Shown: one piece after another, positions 23,884 through 32,236 of the stretch
Position numbering within the stretch: the first letter of the stretch is position 1
How the letters are laid out: every line of letters begins with the position of its first letter
DNA from: a virus
IMG/VR virus record: IMGVR_UViG_3300046507_000906
Coordinates: 1-50,722 of that record
Length of the DNA stretch: 50,722 bases
Reading direction: 5' to 3' (one strand)
Notes under the pieces: generated by a model
Database searches by the model: none
What the model saw: the letters and a program-made list of their open reading frames with translations, nothing else
What the model was told of the DNA's origin: nothing
Position numbers and translations under genes: made by a program

Positions 23884-24198
23884 ATGGCCTTTCGAGAGCT
23901 GGTCGCGGAAATCGACAGCGTGGTGTTCGACACCCTGGCAGACGTTGGCTACATCGAAGGTCGGCGGGTGCTGGGCATGTTTTCGGCACCCTGGTTGCAA
24001 CCCAAGATCGGGCGCTTGAACACCGGTCTGCGCGAGCCGTGTTTTCACATTCGGGTCGCCGATGCCGCGGGCGTGGAAAAAACGCAAAAGGTGCTCATCG
24101 AGTTGCCCGCCCTGGACGGCGGTGGCGAGTACACCCTGACGCACCTGGAACCAGCGGGTGATGGGCTGGTGGCCTTGTCGCTGAGGTTAAAAGCATGA
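23884..24198 (+). CDS. Head-tail joining protein, FII/Phage_attach type
   Basis: A 104-residue protein resembling lambda gpFII and Gifsy-2-type head-tail connectors: FRELVAEIDSVVFDTLADVG at the start and QKVLIELPALDGGGEYTL in the beta part. It should form the ring at the head-tail junction. It starts right after the capsid stop and overlaps the next gene by 4 bases. Confidence 0.8.
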   Translation: MAFRELVAEIDSVVFDTLADVGYIEGRRVLGMFSAPWLQPKIGRLNTGLREPCFHIRVADAAGVEKTQKVLIELPALDGGGEYTLTHLEPAGDGLVALSLRLKA

Positions 24199-24827
24199 GT
24201 GCTGTGCCGGTGTCGCTGCAGCTTTCGGCTGACGATGTGCAGGCTTTTGAACAACTGGTCAAGGTGATGCCCAAGGCCGTGGCCGCGGCGCAACGACGGG
24301 CGATTAACAAGACGTTGGGGTGGCTGGCCACCCACATGGCGCGCGATGTCAGCAAGCAGGAGCGGATTGCCGTGCGGGCAGTGCGGCAGCGTCTGCGTTG
24401 TTATCCCATCAAAGGCCAGGGGCAACCGGGCAAACTTTGGTTCGGCACCAACCCAATGGACGCCAGCCGGGTAGGGAATCCCCGTCAGGGCAAGGCCGGT
24501 GTCTCGGTGGCGGGACGACGGTATCAGGGCGCTTTTTACAAGCGTGTGTATGGCAACAAGGCGGATATCTGGATTCGTACCTCCAGCAAACATTTCAACC
24601 CGGACGACTATCCCGGCGGCGCATCCGCGACAGGGGGTAAGAGCTCGGGTTGGATCGCGGAAAACGACAATCGTTTTCCGCTCGCCAAGGCCAAGGTTTC
24701 GCTCGAAGACGCCGAAGAGCCTTTTTACACTTGGGCCAACAAAGCCGATGAGCGCCTGCTGATCGTGTTCAAGCAGGAAATGAACTTTGAACTGCATAAG
24801 TACCTGAAGGGGAGCGCCCGTGTCTGA
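24195..24827 (+). CDS. Minor tail protein Z-like (head-tail completion)
   Basis: A 210-residue protein similar to the lambda minor tail protein Z family: AAAQRRAINKTLGWLATHMA, MDASRVGNPRQGKAGVSVAG, YKRVYGNKADIWIRTSSKH. It probably completes the tail before head joining. It overlaps both neighbours by a few bases. Confidence 0.8.
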   Translation: MSAVPVSLQLSADDVQAFEQLVKVMPKAVAAAQRRAINKTLGWLATHMARDVSKQERIAVRAVRQRLRCYPIKGQGQPGKLWFGTNPMDASRVGNPRQGKAGVSVAGRRYQGAFYKRVYGNKADIWIRTSSKHFNPDDYPGGASATGGKSSGWIAENDNRFPLAKAKVSLEDAEEPFYTWANKADERLLIVFKQEMNFELHKYLKGSARV

Positions 24828-25383
24828 TCCTGCTTTTTCGCTGGACGCGCTGTACGCCGCCATCGAGGAACACCTCCGTCAAGCGCTGCCCTCTGTGCGA
24901 TTTGTCGCGACCTGTCCAGACATTCAGGACCGGGTAGCGCTGCCGGCGGTGTTCCTGGAACCGGTGGAGTTTGAACCCGGGCAAGACATCGGTACCGGTG
25001 AAACGGTGCTGGTCCAACGTTTTGAAGCGCGAATTATTGTCGCGCCCGAGTTGGGCCGGCATCAGCAACTCGGTGCCCAATTGGCGGCGCAAATAGCAAT
25101 CCTCCTTCGGGGGCAGACCTGGGGTCTGGACAATGTCGAGCAGGCGCAATTCGTGGCCTCGCGCCAAGACTGGACCAAGCCCGAACTAGATGGCTATACC
25201 GTGTGGATGGTGGAGTGGACCCAGCAGATCTATCTCGGCGAGGTTGAATGGTTATGGCCCAACGAGCCACCCGGGACGCTGTACTTGAATGTCGACGGCT
25301 GCACCGGTACCGGCAATGAAGATCACTACTTTCAGCCGGAGGATCTGGCATGGGATACGCCAGCGCCGAACACGACCGGATAA
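24820..25383 (+). CDS. Putative tail terminator / Gp37-like protein
   Basis: A 187-residue protein with the size and place of a tail terminator: a helix-rich N-terminus (LDALYAAIEEHLRQALPSVR), a beta region (ETVLVQRFEARIIVAPELGR) and an acidic C-terminus (WLWPNEPPGTLYLN). It resembles Mu Gp37-like and tail-completion proteins; family certainty is moderate. It overlaps the spike gene by 34 bases, pointing to coupled translation. Confidence 0.62.
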   Translation: MSDPAFSLDALYAAIEEHLRQALPSVRFVATCPDIQDRVALPAVFLEPVEFEPGQDIGTGETVLVQRFEARIIVAPELGRHQQLGAQLAAQIAILLRGQTWGLDNVEQAQFVASRQDWTKPELDGYTVWMVEWTQQIYLGEVEWLWPNEPPGTLYLNVDGCTGTGNEDHYFQPEDLAWDTPAPNTTG

Positions 25384-25910
25384 TCGCCGCCATGCTGATG
25401 CCCTGCGTGGTGGTCGGTGTCGATCTAATGGCCGGGAGAGTGCGGGTCAAGGCCGGTACTTGGGTCAGTGCCTGGGTGCGTTGGCACAGTCTGGCGGCGG
25501 GCAAGGCCCGTCATTGGCGCGCGCCGAGCCTGAATGAGCAGGGCGCGCTGTTCAGCCCGAGCGGTGATCCGGCCATGGGCACCTTTATCCCGGGGCTGTA
25601 CGGCAACGCTGGGGTACCGCCGGACAACCGCGATCATGTCGAGGCTTGGTATTTCGACGATGGCGGGTCACTGGTCTACGACTGGCAAGCCGGCAGCTAC
25701 AGCATCGCGTTACCCGCCGGCAGCAGCGCGACCATCACTGTCGGTGGTTCGCAATTTGAAGTGACGCCGGCACATGTCCGGGTGACGGCAGGCCAGATTT
25801 CCTTGGCGGGTGAGGTGAGCATCGACGGTTCGCTGAGCGTGTCCGGCGACATCACCGGTGCCGGCACGATCATGGATGCCGGCGGTAACAGCAACCACCA
25901 CTCACATTAA
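25350..25910 (+). CDS. Baseplate spike protein gpV
   Basis: A 186-residue central spike of the P2 gpV type. An OB-fold covers about residues 15-90 (LMPCVVVGVDLMAGRVRVKA). A beta-helical stem follows at 100-165 (SIALPAGSSATITVGGSQFE), and the C-terminus has an apex motif NHHSH that in P2-like spikes binds iron at the membrane-piercing tip. It punctures the outer membrane of the target cell. The first baseplate gene of the contractile tail module. Confidence 0.92.
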   Translation: MGYASAEHDRIIAAMLMPCVVVGVDLMAGRVRVKAGTWVSAWVRWHSLAAGKARHWRAPSLNEQGALFSPSGDPAMGTFIPGLYGNAGVPPDNRDHVEAWYFDDGGSLVYDWQAGSYSIALPAGSSATITVGGSQFEVTPAHVRVTAGQISLAGEVSIDGSLSVSGDITGAGTIMDAGGNSNHHSH

Positions 25911-25932
25911 TTTGATGGCCTAAACATTCAGT

Positions 25933-25953
25933 CCGCCGTGTGCGGGTTTTTTT
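25933..25953 (+). terminator. Terminator-like hairpin before the small baseplate-region gene
   Basis: CCGC, CGTGT, GCGG, then a run of seven to eight T. Directly upstream of CTGGAG and the ATG of the next gene, as at three other late genes. Confidence 0.62.
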
Positions 25954-25971
25954 ATACCTGGAGTAATGCCC

Positions 25972-26193
25972 ATGACAAGCAAAACCAAGGACGTATCAGC
26001 GGCCAGTGAGGCACCCGCGCCGGCCACGCTGAGCTTCTTTCGTGACACGCTGTTCACCTCGCGGGTGCTGATCCTGCTGGACGCCGAGCGCACCTTGAAA
26101 GTGGAAAAGGGTCAGGTTGCGGTGGCCTCGGATGACACGGTGGCGATCGAGTATTTGCACGGTCGCAAGGATTTTGTTCCGGTCGAGGGCTGA
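25972..26193 (+). CDS. Hypothetical protein between gpV and gpW
   Basis: A 73-residue protein (MTSKTKDVSAASEAPAPATL, then VLILLDAERTLKVEKGQVAV). Two methionines are possible; I take ATG 25972, since GGAG at 25960 then has an 8-base spacing. Not recognised, but similar small proteins stand between spike and gp25-like genes of Pseudomonas myovirus-type prophages. Probably virion assembly. Confidence 0.6.
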   Translation: MTSKTKDVSAASEAPAPATLSFFRDTLFTSRVLILLDAERTLKVEKGQVAVASDDTVAIEYLHGRKDFVPVEG

Positions 26194-26197
26194 TCGA

Positions 26198-26533
26198 ATG
26201 ATCGGGATGATCGGACTGGACCGCCACACCGGCCAACTCATTTCCGGCCTCGATCACCTGCGCCAGTCCATCGAGGACATCTTGTCCACGCCCTTGGGCA
26301 GCCGCCGCATGCGCCCGGAGTACGGCAGCAAGCTGCGGCGCTTTGTCGACTTGCCGGTGAATGACGGCTGGAAAAGTGCCGTGCAGGCGGAGGTGGCCAG
26401 CACGCTCGGGCGTTGGGAGCCGCGCTTGAAACTGGGGCGGGTGCGCGCGGTCGCCATTCTCGACGGGCGAATCACCTTTGAGCTGACCGGGCAGTACCTC
26501 GGCAGCGACGTGACTTTGGAGGTGTCCGCATGA
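26198..26533 (+). CDS. Baseplate protein gpW / gp25-like
   Basis: A 111-residue baseplate wedge protein of the T4 gp25/P2 gpW family, with the hallmark block HLRQSIEDILSTPLGSRRMR followed by PEYGSKLRRFVDLPVNDGWK and a beta C-terminus (DGRITFELTGQYLGSDVTL). It starts sheath assembly at the baseplate. It overlaps the gpJ start by 4 bases. Confidence 0.93.
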   Translation: MIGMIGLDRHTGQLISGLDHLRQSIEDILSTPLGSRRMRPEYGSKLRRFVDLPVNDGWKSAVQAEVASTLGRWEPRLKLGRVRAVAILDGRITFELTGQYLGSDVTLEVSA

Positions 26534-27408
26534 CCATGGAACTGGCGGCCTTGCCGCCGCCGCAAGTGCTGGAGGACCTCGACTTTGAGGCGGTCTACCA
26601 GGAGAAACTCGAAGCCTTCCGCCTGAGCATGGGCGACAACTGGAGCGCCGAGCTGGAAAGCGATCCGGTGCTCAAGCTGATCGAGCAGGCCGCGTATGGC
26701 GCCTTGCAGAACCGGGCGCGAGTCAACGACGCGGGCAAGGCTTTGCTGTTGGCCCATGCCGAGCGGGCCGACCTCGATCACCTGGCGGCCAACGTCAACC
26801 TGCAGCGTCTGGTGATACAGGCGGGAGATCCGGGTATGGTGCCGCCGACGCCGCAGGTGCTCGAAGAGGACGATGCCCTGCGCGAGCGGGTGCAGTTGTC
26901 GTATGAAGGGCTGACCACGGCCGGGCCGCGTAATAGCTACATTCTGCATGCGCGCAACGCTTCCGGGCTGGTCGCCGATGCCACGGCGGAAAGCCCATCG
27001 CCGGCCGTGGTGGTGGTCACCGTGCTCAGCCTCGAAGGCAGCGGCGCCGCTTCGCCGGAGTTGCTCGAGCAGGTTCGATTGCACCTGAATGACGAAGAGG
27101 TGCGGCCAGTGGCCGATCGGCTCACGGTGCAGAGCGCGGCGGTGATCGACTACCGCATCGAGGCGGTGTTGTATCCGCAGGCCCCAGGGCCGGAAAACGA
27201 AGCCTACCTGGCCGAAAGCCAGAAACGCCTGAGTGAGTGGATCAACCCGCGTCGCCGCCTGGGTCTGGAAGTGGCGCGCTCGGGGATCGATGCGCAGTTA
27301 CACATCCCCGGCATCGCCCGGGTCGAGCTGCTGGGCTGGACCGATCTCAAACCCAGCAAGGCTGAGGCGGCGTATTGCACCGGCTACAGCGTGACGCTGG
27401 GGGCCTGA
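26530..27408 (+). CDS. Baseplate assembly protein gpJ
   Basis: A 292-residue baseplate J protein: ESDPVLKLIEQAAYGALQNR, AERADLDHLAANVNLQRLVI, PRNSYILHARNASGLVADAT and the C-terminal IPGIARVELLGWTDLKP. Length is normal for P2 gpJ. It forms the wedge dimers of the baseplate with gpI and gpW. Confidence 0.93.
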   Translation: MTMELAALPPPQVLEDLDFEAVYQEKLEAFRLSMGDNWSAELESDPVLKLIEQAAYGALQNRARVNDAGKALLLAHAERADLDHLAANVNLQRLVIQAGDPGMVPPTPQVLEEDDALRERVQLSYEGLTTAGPRNSYILHARNASGLVADATAESPSPAVVVVTVLSLEGSGAASPELLEQVRLHLNDEEVRPVADRLTVQSAAVIDYRIEAVLYPQAPGPENEAYLAESQKRLSEWINPRRRLGLEVARSGIDAQLHIPGIARVELLGWTDLKPSKAEAAYCTGYSVTLGA

Positions 27409-27409
27409 C

Positions 27410-28021
27410 ATGAGCAGTCAGTTACCGCTCAACAGCACGCCGCTGGAACTGGCCGTGGAAGCGGCCAACTACGAAAACACACTGATTCCGCTGCGCAGTT
27501 TGTACGACGCCGACACCTGTCCTGAGCACTTGCTGCCTTATCTGGGCTGGTCCTGGTCGGTGGACCGTTGGAACAACAACTGGACCCAGGAGGCCAAGCG
27601 CACGGCGATCCGTTCGGCGTATGACGTGCATGCGCGCAAAGGCACCATCGGTGCGCTGCGCCGGGTGGTCGAGCCTTTGGGCTACCTGATCGACGTGGTC
27701 GAGTGGTTCGACACCGTGCCGGAAGGCGTGCCCGGCACCTTCGCCCTGGAGGTCGGGCTGAATGACTCGGGCATCACCGAGGAACTGTACGAGGAACTGG
27801 CGTGGTTGATCGACGACGCCCGCCCGGTTAGCCGGCACATGACCAACCTGGCGCTCAGTCTTCAGACCGAGGGGGTGCTGGGCATCGCCGTGTGCGTGCA
27901 AGAGGGCGAAGAGATCGACGTGTACCCGCCGGCCCCGAAAGACATCGACGTGACCGGCACTTTTGGCCCGGCGCTCTGCGTCGATGAAACCGATACCTTG
28001 GACGTTTATCCCTATGATTGA
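27410..28021 (+). CDS. Tail protein gpI
   Basis: A 203-residue gpI homologue: PLRSLYDADTCPEHLLPYLG, SWSVDRWNNNWTQEAKRTAI and the block KGTIGALRRVVEPLGYLIDV. It connects the wedge to the tail fibres. It starts one base after gpJ and overlaps the tail fibre start by 8 bases. Confidence 0.92.
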   Translation: MSSQLPLNSTPLELAVEAANYENTLIPLRSLYDADTCPEHLLPYLGWSWSVDRWNNNWTQEAKRTAIRSAYDVHARKGTIGALRRVVEPLGYLIDVVEWFDTVPEGVPGTFALEVGLNDSGITEELYEELAWLIDDARPVSRHMTNLALSLQTEGVLGIAVCVQEGEEIDVYPPAPKDIDVTGTFGPALCVDETDTLDVYPYD

Positions 28022-30065
28022 TAAGACCAGTCAGTTTTTTGCCATCCTCACCGCCGTGGGCGAAGCCAAGCACGCCAATGCCATCGCCATGGGCCAGGAC
28101 TGGATGTTTACCGAGATGGGTCTGGGCGATGCCAACGGCACCGACCCGATTCCCGACCGCCTGCAAACCCAGTTGATCAACGAATGGCGCCGGGCGCCGA
28201 TCAATCAGATCCGCGTCGATCCGGCCAACCCCAACACCGTGATCACCGAGCAAATCATTCCACCGGAAGTCGGCGGTGAGTGGATTCGCGAGATCGGCCT
28301 GTACGACGTCGACGGCGATCTGGTGGCGGTGGCCAACTGTGCGCCGAGCTATAAACAGTTGCTCGACCAGGGCAGCGGCAAGACTCAGGTCGTGCGGATG
28401 AATTTCATCGTCAGCAGCTCGGCGAACATCGTGCTGAAGATTGACCCCGCCGTCGTGCTGGCCACGCGTGAATACGTGGACCTCAAGATTCAGGAGGAAC
28501 TGGCCAAGCTGGATCACAAACAATCCGCGCGGGTGGCGGCGACCGCCGCCATTACCCTCAGCAATCTGCAGACGGTCGATAACGTGGCTGTGGCCACCGG
28601 TGACCGAGTGCTGGTCACCGCTCAGGCGCTGGCACAGGACAACGGGATCTATGTCGCCAGCGCCGACAGCTGGACGCGGGCCGCTGATGCTGACAACAGT
28701 CCGGAAGTGACCCCGGGGTTGTTCATCCATGTGGAGCAGGGCACGGTCAATGGCGACAGCCTCTGGCAGTTGGTCACCGACGCGCCGATCAACCTCGGTA
28801 CCACCAGTTTGCAGTTCGACATGATCGCGGGTGGCAGTGGGGCAGGCGTAGGCACCTTTCGCAGTGTCACCGTCGATGCCCTTGGGCGGGTGGTCGCCGG
28901 TACCAACCCGACCACTCTGGCTGGCTACGGCATCACCGACGCTTTGCCCGTCGACGGAACCGCGGTGGCGGCCACCCAACTGGAAACAGCGCGCACGCTG
29001 AGCGTATCCGGGGCGGCTAGCGGCAGCGTGTCGTTTGATGGTACCGCCAACGCTGACATAGCGATCACTTTGGCCGACAGCGGCGTTGCCGCGGGCACCT
29101 ATTCCACCGTCAGCGTGAATGCCCAAGGTTTGGTGACAGGCGGTGATCAGCTGACAGGTGATGACCTGGGGCTAGGAACCGCGGCGTACCTGGATGCTCA
29201 ATCCGATCTACACGATGAAACGCCCGATGCGCTGATGAAGGTCGGAGCGTTCGGCTGGGGCGGGATTGCCTATATCGTCAGTGATGCTGATATCGGTGGC
29301 CTGAACACCGCAACGGCCCTGTATTACGTCACTGATTGCACGGGTGGACCAGATGGTGAGCTCTATGAGGGTTGGGTTCGCGTCTCGGTTATTACACCGG
29401 GGCAATACGCCTTTCAGGAGCTATATGGGTTTAACGACCAGACCCTATACCGCCGGGCCTTAATTGCCGGTGTTTGGGACGAATGGGAAACCGTCTGGGA
29501 TACATCAAATTTTGACCCGGCCTTGTACGCAGCACTGAGTGCCCCAGCTTTCGTCGATGGCATACAGGTTTCTGGTCACGCCAATCTCTTGAACACGGCA
29601 AACGTTGGCACTGACATATCTATCGGAGGTACGGCTTACGCGGCGGGCATGTTGTCCTACGGCAACATTACAGCGAACGCAGGACTTTACGCAGGTGGCG
29701 GTTGTTATTCCGGCTCCGGTGTTGCCATGTTTGGCACTGATGGCAACAGTTACGGGCCAATTTGGGGCGGCTATTTAAGTAGCTGGATCGCCGCCAACTA
29801 TATCGCCTATTGGAATTTGATGTCCCAAATAGCTGCGCAACCGATCGGCGGCGTGGGCACCTATGGGATGTTTATTGTTGTTAAGAATATAAACACGGGC
29901 GCAATACCACCGGGAACATTAGTGGAAGGGGGTTATCTGGGTTGGTCAAACGCGGGTGGCGAGAACTATGGGGCTCCCGGCGGCACTTGGATGGTATGCG
30001 GGGGCGTTTCAAATAGTTCTGCGGGGAATGTCTTTTCAACAACTATTTGTAAGAGGGTCGCCTAA
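28014..30065 (+). CDS. Tail fibre protein (gpH-like)
   Basis: A 683-residue receptor-binding fibre. The N-terminus (MIDKTSQFFAILTAVGEAKH, ANAIAMGQDWMFTEMGLGD) matches the P2 gpH/DUF3751 baseplate-attachment domain. The middle contains fibre repeats (VDALGRVVAGTNPTTLAGYG, DGTAVAATQLETARTLSVSG). From about residue 385 the composition changes: base pairs are AT-richer and the sequence becomes aromatic and glycine-rich (ANYIAYWNLMSQ, GVGTYGMFIVV), so the tip domain was probably exchanged. It determines which cells are bound. Its stop overlaps the chaperone start. Confidence 0.9.
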   Translation: MIDKTSQFFAILTAVGEAKHANAIAMGQDWMFTEMGLGDANGTDPIPDRLQTQLINEWRRAPINQIRVDPANPNTVITEQIIPPEVGGEWIREIGLYDVDGDLVAVANCAPSYKQLLDQGSGKTQVVRMNFIVSSSANIVLKIDPAVVLATREYVDLKIQEELAKLDHKQSARVAATAAITLSNLQTVDNVAVATGDRVLVTAQALAQDNGIYVASADSWTRAADADNSPEVTPGLFIHVEQGTVNGDSLWQLVTDAPINLGTTSLQFDMIAGGSGAGVGTFRSVTVDALGRVVAGTNPTTLAGYGITDALPVDGTAVAATQLETARTLSVSGAASGSVSFDGTANADIAITLADSGVAAGTYSTVSVNAQGLVTGGDQLTGDDLGLGTAAYLDAQSDLHDETPDALMKVGAFGWGGIAYIVSDADIGGLNTATALYYVTDCTGGPDGELYEGWVRVSVITPGQYAFQELYGFNDQTLYRRALIAGVWDEWETVWDTSNFDPALYAALSAPAFVDGIQVSGHANLLNTANVGTDISIGGTAYAAGMLSYGNITANAGLYAGGGCYSGSGVAMFGTDGNSYGPIWGGYLSSWIAANYIAYWNLMSQIAAQPIGGVGTYGMFIVVKNINTGAIPPGTLVEGGYLGWSNAGGENYGAPGGTWMVCGGVSNSSAGNVFSTTICKRVA

Positions 30066-30547
30066 TGCTTGGCGAAGTTATTGAACCACACGTTATTCCT
30101 GAGTTTGTTCCACCGGAAATACCACCGCCCCCTGAGCCACCTGCACCGTGGGTTTACGAAGTTAAAAACCTGAAGCAGTTAAAGGATGGGGCTGTTGACT
30201 GTGAAGTTCTTCACGAAGTGTACGGTTGGATTCCATTTACGGCAGTTCCAGGTGATGACGCCCCGGCCACTGTAGCGGTATTCAATTATATTGAGGAATA
30301 CAGCGTCGATGTTGGTGCCCTGCCAGTAAGCCCTGCAATCGCTGTCCATGCTGAACATGCTGAGCGTTCGTGGCGTGATCATGAGCTGACAGTTGCGGAC
30401 GTGGAACTGCTGAAAGCTGAGGACGGTGACCCTGCTTTTGTGAGCACGCCTGTGCAGTGGCGGCAGTACCGCGTGGACCTTCGCAACTGGCCCCAGTCGC
30501 CAGACTTCCCGGATTCCACCCTGCGTCCAGTGAGGCCGACCGCTTAA
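30065..30547 (+). CDS. Tail fibre assembly chaperone
   Basis: A 160-residue protein behind the fibre gene. The N-terminus is proline-rich (VPPEIPPPPEPPAPWVYEVK), and the C-terminus (VQWRQYRVDLRNWPQSPDFP) carries the WRQYRxxLR pattern of phage tail assembly chaperones. It likely folds or trims the fibre and pairs with its particular tip domain. The first 350 bases share the AT-richer base composition of the fibre tip, as expected if the two moved together. Confidence 0.8.
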   Translation: MLGEVIEPHVIPEFVPPEIPPPPEPPAPWVYEVKNLKQLKDGAVDCEVLHEVYGWIPFTAVPGDDAPATVAVFNYIEEYSVDVGALPVSPAIAVHAEHAERSWRDHELTVADVELLKAEDGDPAFVSTPVQWRQYRVDLRNWPQSPDFPDSTLRPVRPTA

Positions 30548-30587
30548 CGATTACATGGCCGAATAAACCGGATCAGCAGCCCCCCTG

Positions 30588-30616
30588 ACGCCCCGCCTTG
30601 CCGGGCGTTTTCTTTT
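30588..30616 (+). terminator. Terminator after the fibre chaperone
   Basis: ACGCCC, 9-base loop, GGGCGT, then TTTCTTTT. The next hairpin is at 30647, so this interval has two. Confidence 0.6.
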
Positions 30617-30646
30617 CCGTTACGCGTTACAAGAACTAGCCCGAAC

Positions 30647-30669
30647 GCCTCGCTTATGCGGGGCTTTTT
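30647..30669 (+). terminator. Terminator-like hairpin before the sheath gene
   Basis: GCCTCGC, TTAT, GCGGGGC (one T-G wobble), then TTTTT. It stands directly before the ribosome binding site (CTGGAG) of the sheath gene. Confidence 0.65.
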
Positions 30670-30689
30670 CGTTTCTGGAGCATCACTTT

Positions 30690-31853
30690 ATGAGTTTTTT
30701 TCACGGCGTCACCGTGACTCTAGTGGACACCGGGGCACGCCACATCGCCACCCCGTCCGCGTCGATCATCGGCCTGTGCAACACCTTTACCGTGGGCCCG
30801 CCGGCCACGGCCGCCGCCAACGAACTGCTGCTGATCACCCGCGAAAGCGAAGCGGTCGCGGCGTGGGGGCCGGATGCGGCGATCACCCAGGACTGCAAGG
30901 CTATTTTCAAGCGGTCGAAGGCGGTGATTGTCGCCGTCGGTGTGCCGTTGCTGGACGACGCGGCCGAGCAACTGTCCGCGATCATCGGCGGCGTTTGGGC
31001 CGACGGCACCCGTACCGGCATGCAGGCGTTGCTCAACGGCAAAAGCAAGTTCAACGCCCAGCCGCGATTGTTGGTGACGCCGGGGTACTCGTCGACACTG
31101 GCGGTGGCCACCGAGCTGGTGGCGTTGGGCGACAAGATGCGCGCCATGGCTATCATCGACGGGCCGAACACCACCGACGAAGCGGCGATTGCCTATGCCG
31201 CCAATTTCGGCAGCAAACACGCTTATATGGTCGATCCGGGCGTGCAGTTCTGGGACACCACGACCAGTGCCACGATCAACGCACCGGCTTCGGCCTGGAC
31301 CGCTGGTCTGTTTGCCTGGACCGATGCCACCTACGGTTTCTGGGCCTCGCCGTCGAACAAGGAGTTTGTCGGCATCACCGGCACTACGCGCCCGATCGAG
31401 TTTCTCGACGGCGATCCTTCCTGCCGGGCCAACGTGCTGAACAACGCGAACATCACCACGATCATTCGTGATGACGGCTATCGCTTGTGGGGCAACCGTA
31501 CGCTGTCCAGCGATCCGAAATGGAAGTTCGTCACCCGCGTGCGCACGCTGGACATCGTCATGGACGCCATCCTCTACGCACACAAGTGGGCGGTGGACCG
31601 CTCGATCACCGCGACCTACGTCAAGGACGTGACCGAAGGCCTGCAAGCCTTCATGCGCGACCTGAAGAACCAAGGCGCGATCGTCAACTTCGAGGTGTAT
31701 GCCGACGAAGAGCTGAACACGTCCAGCGAACTGAGCGACGGCAAGGTGTACTGGAACATCCGTTTCACCGACGTGCCGCCGGCCGAAAACCCGAACTTCC
31801 GCGTGGAGGTGACCGATCAGTGGATCACTGAAGTGCTGGACACCGCCGCCTGA
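30690..31853 (+). CDS. Contractile tail sheath protein gpFI
   Basis: A 387-residue P2-type sheath: MSFFHGVTVTLVDTGARHIA at the start, NGKSKFNAQPRLLVTPGYSS in the middle and the typical end NVLNNANITTIIRDDGYRLW, WKFVTRVRTLDIVMDAILYA. The C-terminal domain (residues ~284-387) faces the tube and links neighbouring subunits. A second, separate gene with nearly this whole C-terminal domain follows directly, which is unusual. Confidence 0.95.
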   Translation: MSFFHGVTVTLVDTGARHIATPSASIIGLCNTFTVGPPATAAANELLLITRESEAVAAWGPDAAITQDCKAIFKRSKAVIVAVGVPLLDDAAEQLSAIIGGVWADGTRTGMQALLNGKSKFNAQPRLLVTPGYSSTLAVATELVALGDKMRAMAIIDGPNTTDEAAIAYAANFGSKHAYMVDPGVQFWDTTTSATINAPASAWTAGLFAWTDATYGFWASPSNKEFVGITGTTRPIEFLDGDPSCRANVLNNANITTIIRDDGYRLWGNRTLSSDPKWKFVTRVRTLDIVMDAILYAHKWAVDRSITATYVKDVTEGLQAFMRDLKNQGAIVNFEVYADEELNTSSELSDGKVYWNIRFTDVPPAENPNFRVEVTDQWITEVLDTAA

Positions 31854-31854
31854 G

Positions 31855-32236
31855 GAGGCCGCTTTATGATTTTGCCCAAAGTGACCCTTAAGACCGACGT
31901 GTGCACCCAGGTGCGCCTGCTGGAGATCGTCAAGGACGCCATCCTCTATGCGCACAAATGGGCGGTCGATCACTCGATCACCAACACCTACGTCAAGGAA
32001 GTGACCGCCGGCCTGCAGGCATTCACTCGCGACCTGAACAGCCAGGGAGCGAGCATCAATGTCGAGGTGTACGCCCCCGAAGAGTTGAACACCGGCAGCA
32101 CACTCAGCGAGGGCAAGGCGTACTGGAACGTCTGGCTCACCAAGCTGCTGTCGGGCGAAGAGTCCATCCACCGCATGGAGGTGACCGATCAGTGGGTCCC
32201 GGAAGTGCTGTTGCCTAAAGAGGCCGCTTTATGATT
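31855..32236 (+). repeat. Tandem partial duplication with flanking direct repeats
   Basis: The 17-base sequence GAGGCCGCTTTATGATT occurs at 31855-31871 and again at 32220-32236, each time as the ribosome-binding and start region of the following gene. The 365 bases between the copies hold the duplicated sheath end. The repeats are the likely footprint of the duplication event. Confidence 0.8.
31866..32234 (+). CDS. Separate copy of the sheath C-terminal domain (chimeric)
   Basis: A 122-residue protein. Residues about 14-118 align without gaps to the last ~100 residues of the sheath encoded just upstream; about two thirds are identical by hand count, with DAILYAHKWAVD and EVTDQW kept exactly. 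The first ten residues (MILPKVTLKTD) are unlike the sheath but resemble LTLPKLTLKTD of the tube protein downstream. So it looks like a fusion of a bit of tube with the sheath tail. It has its own strong ribosome binding site (GAGGAGG) and uninterrupted frame, and is probably translated. Confidence 0.85.
   Translation: MILPKVTLKTDVCTQVRLLEIVKDAILYAHKWAVDHSITNTYVKEVTAGLQAFTRDLNSQGASINVEVYAPEELNTGSTLSEGKAYWNVWLTKLLSGEESIHRMEVTDQWVPEVLLPKEAAL

Noticed and set aside
27855-29126. Long minus-strand open frame across gpI and the tail fibre (423 codons)
   Set aside because: Antisense shadow of conserved phage genes, with no start signal.
30720-32171. Long minus-strand open frame across the sheath genes (483 codons)
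   Set aside because: Antisense shadow of the sheath and its duplicated C-terminus; D/V/G/H-rich composition and no recognisable domain.
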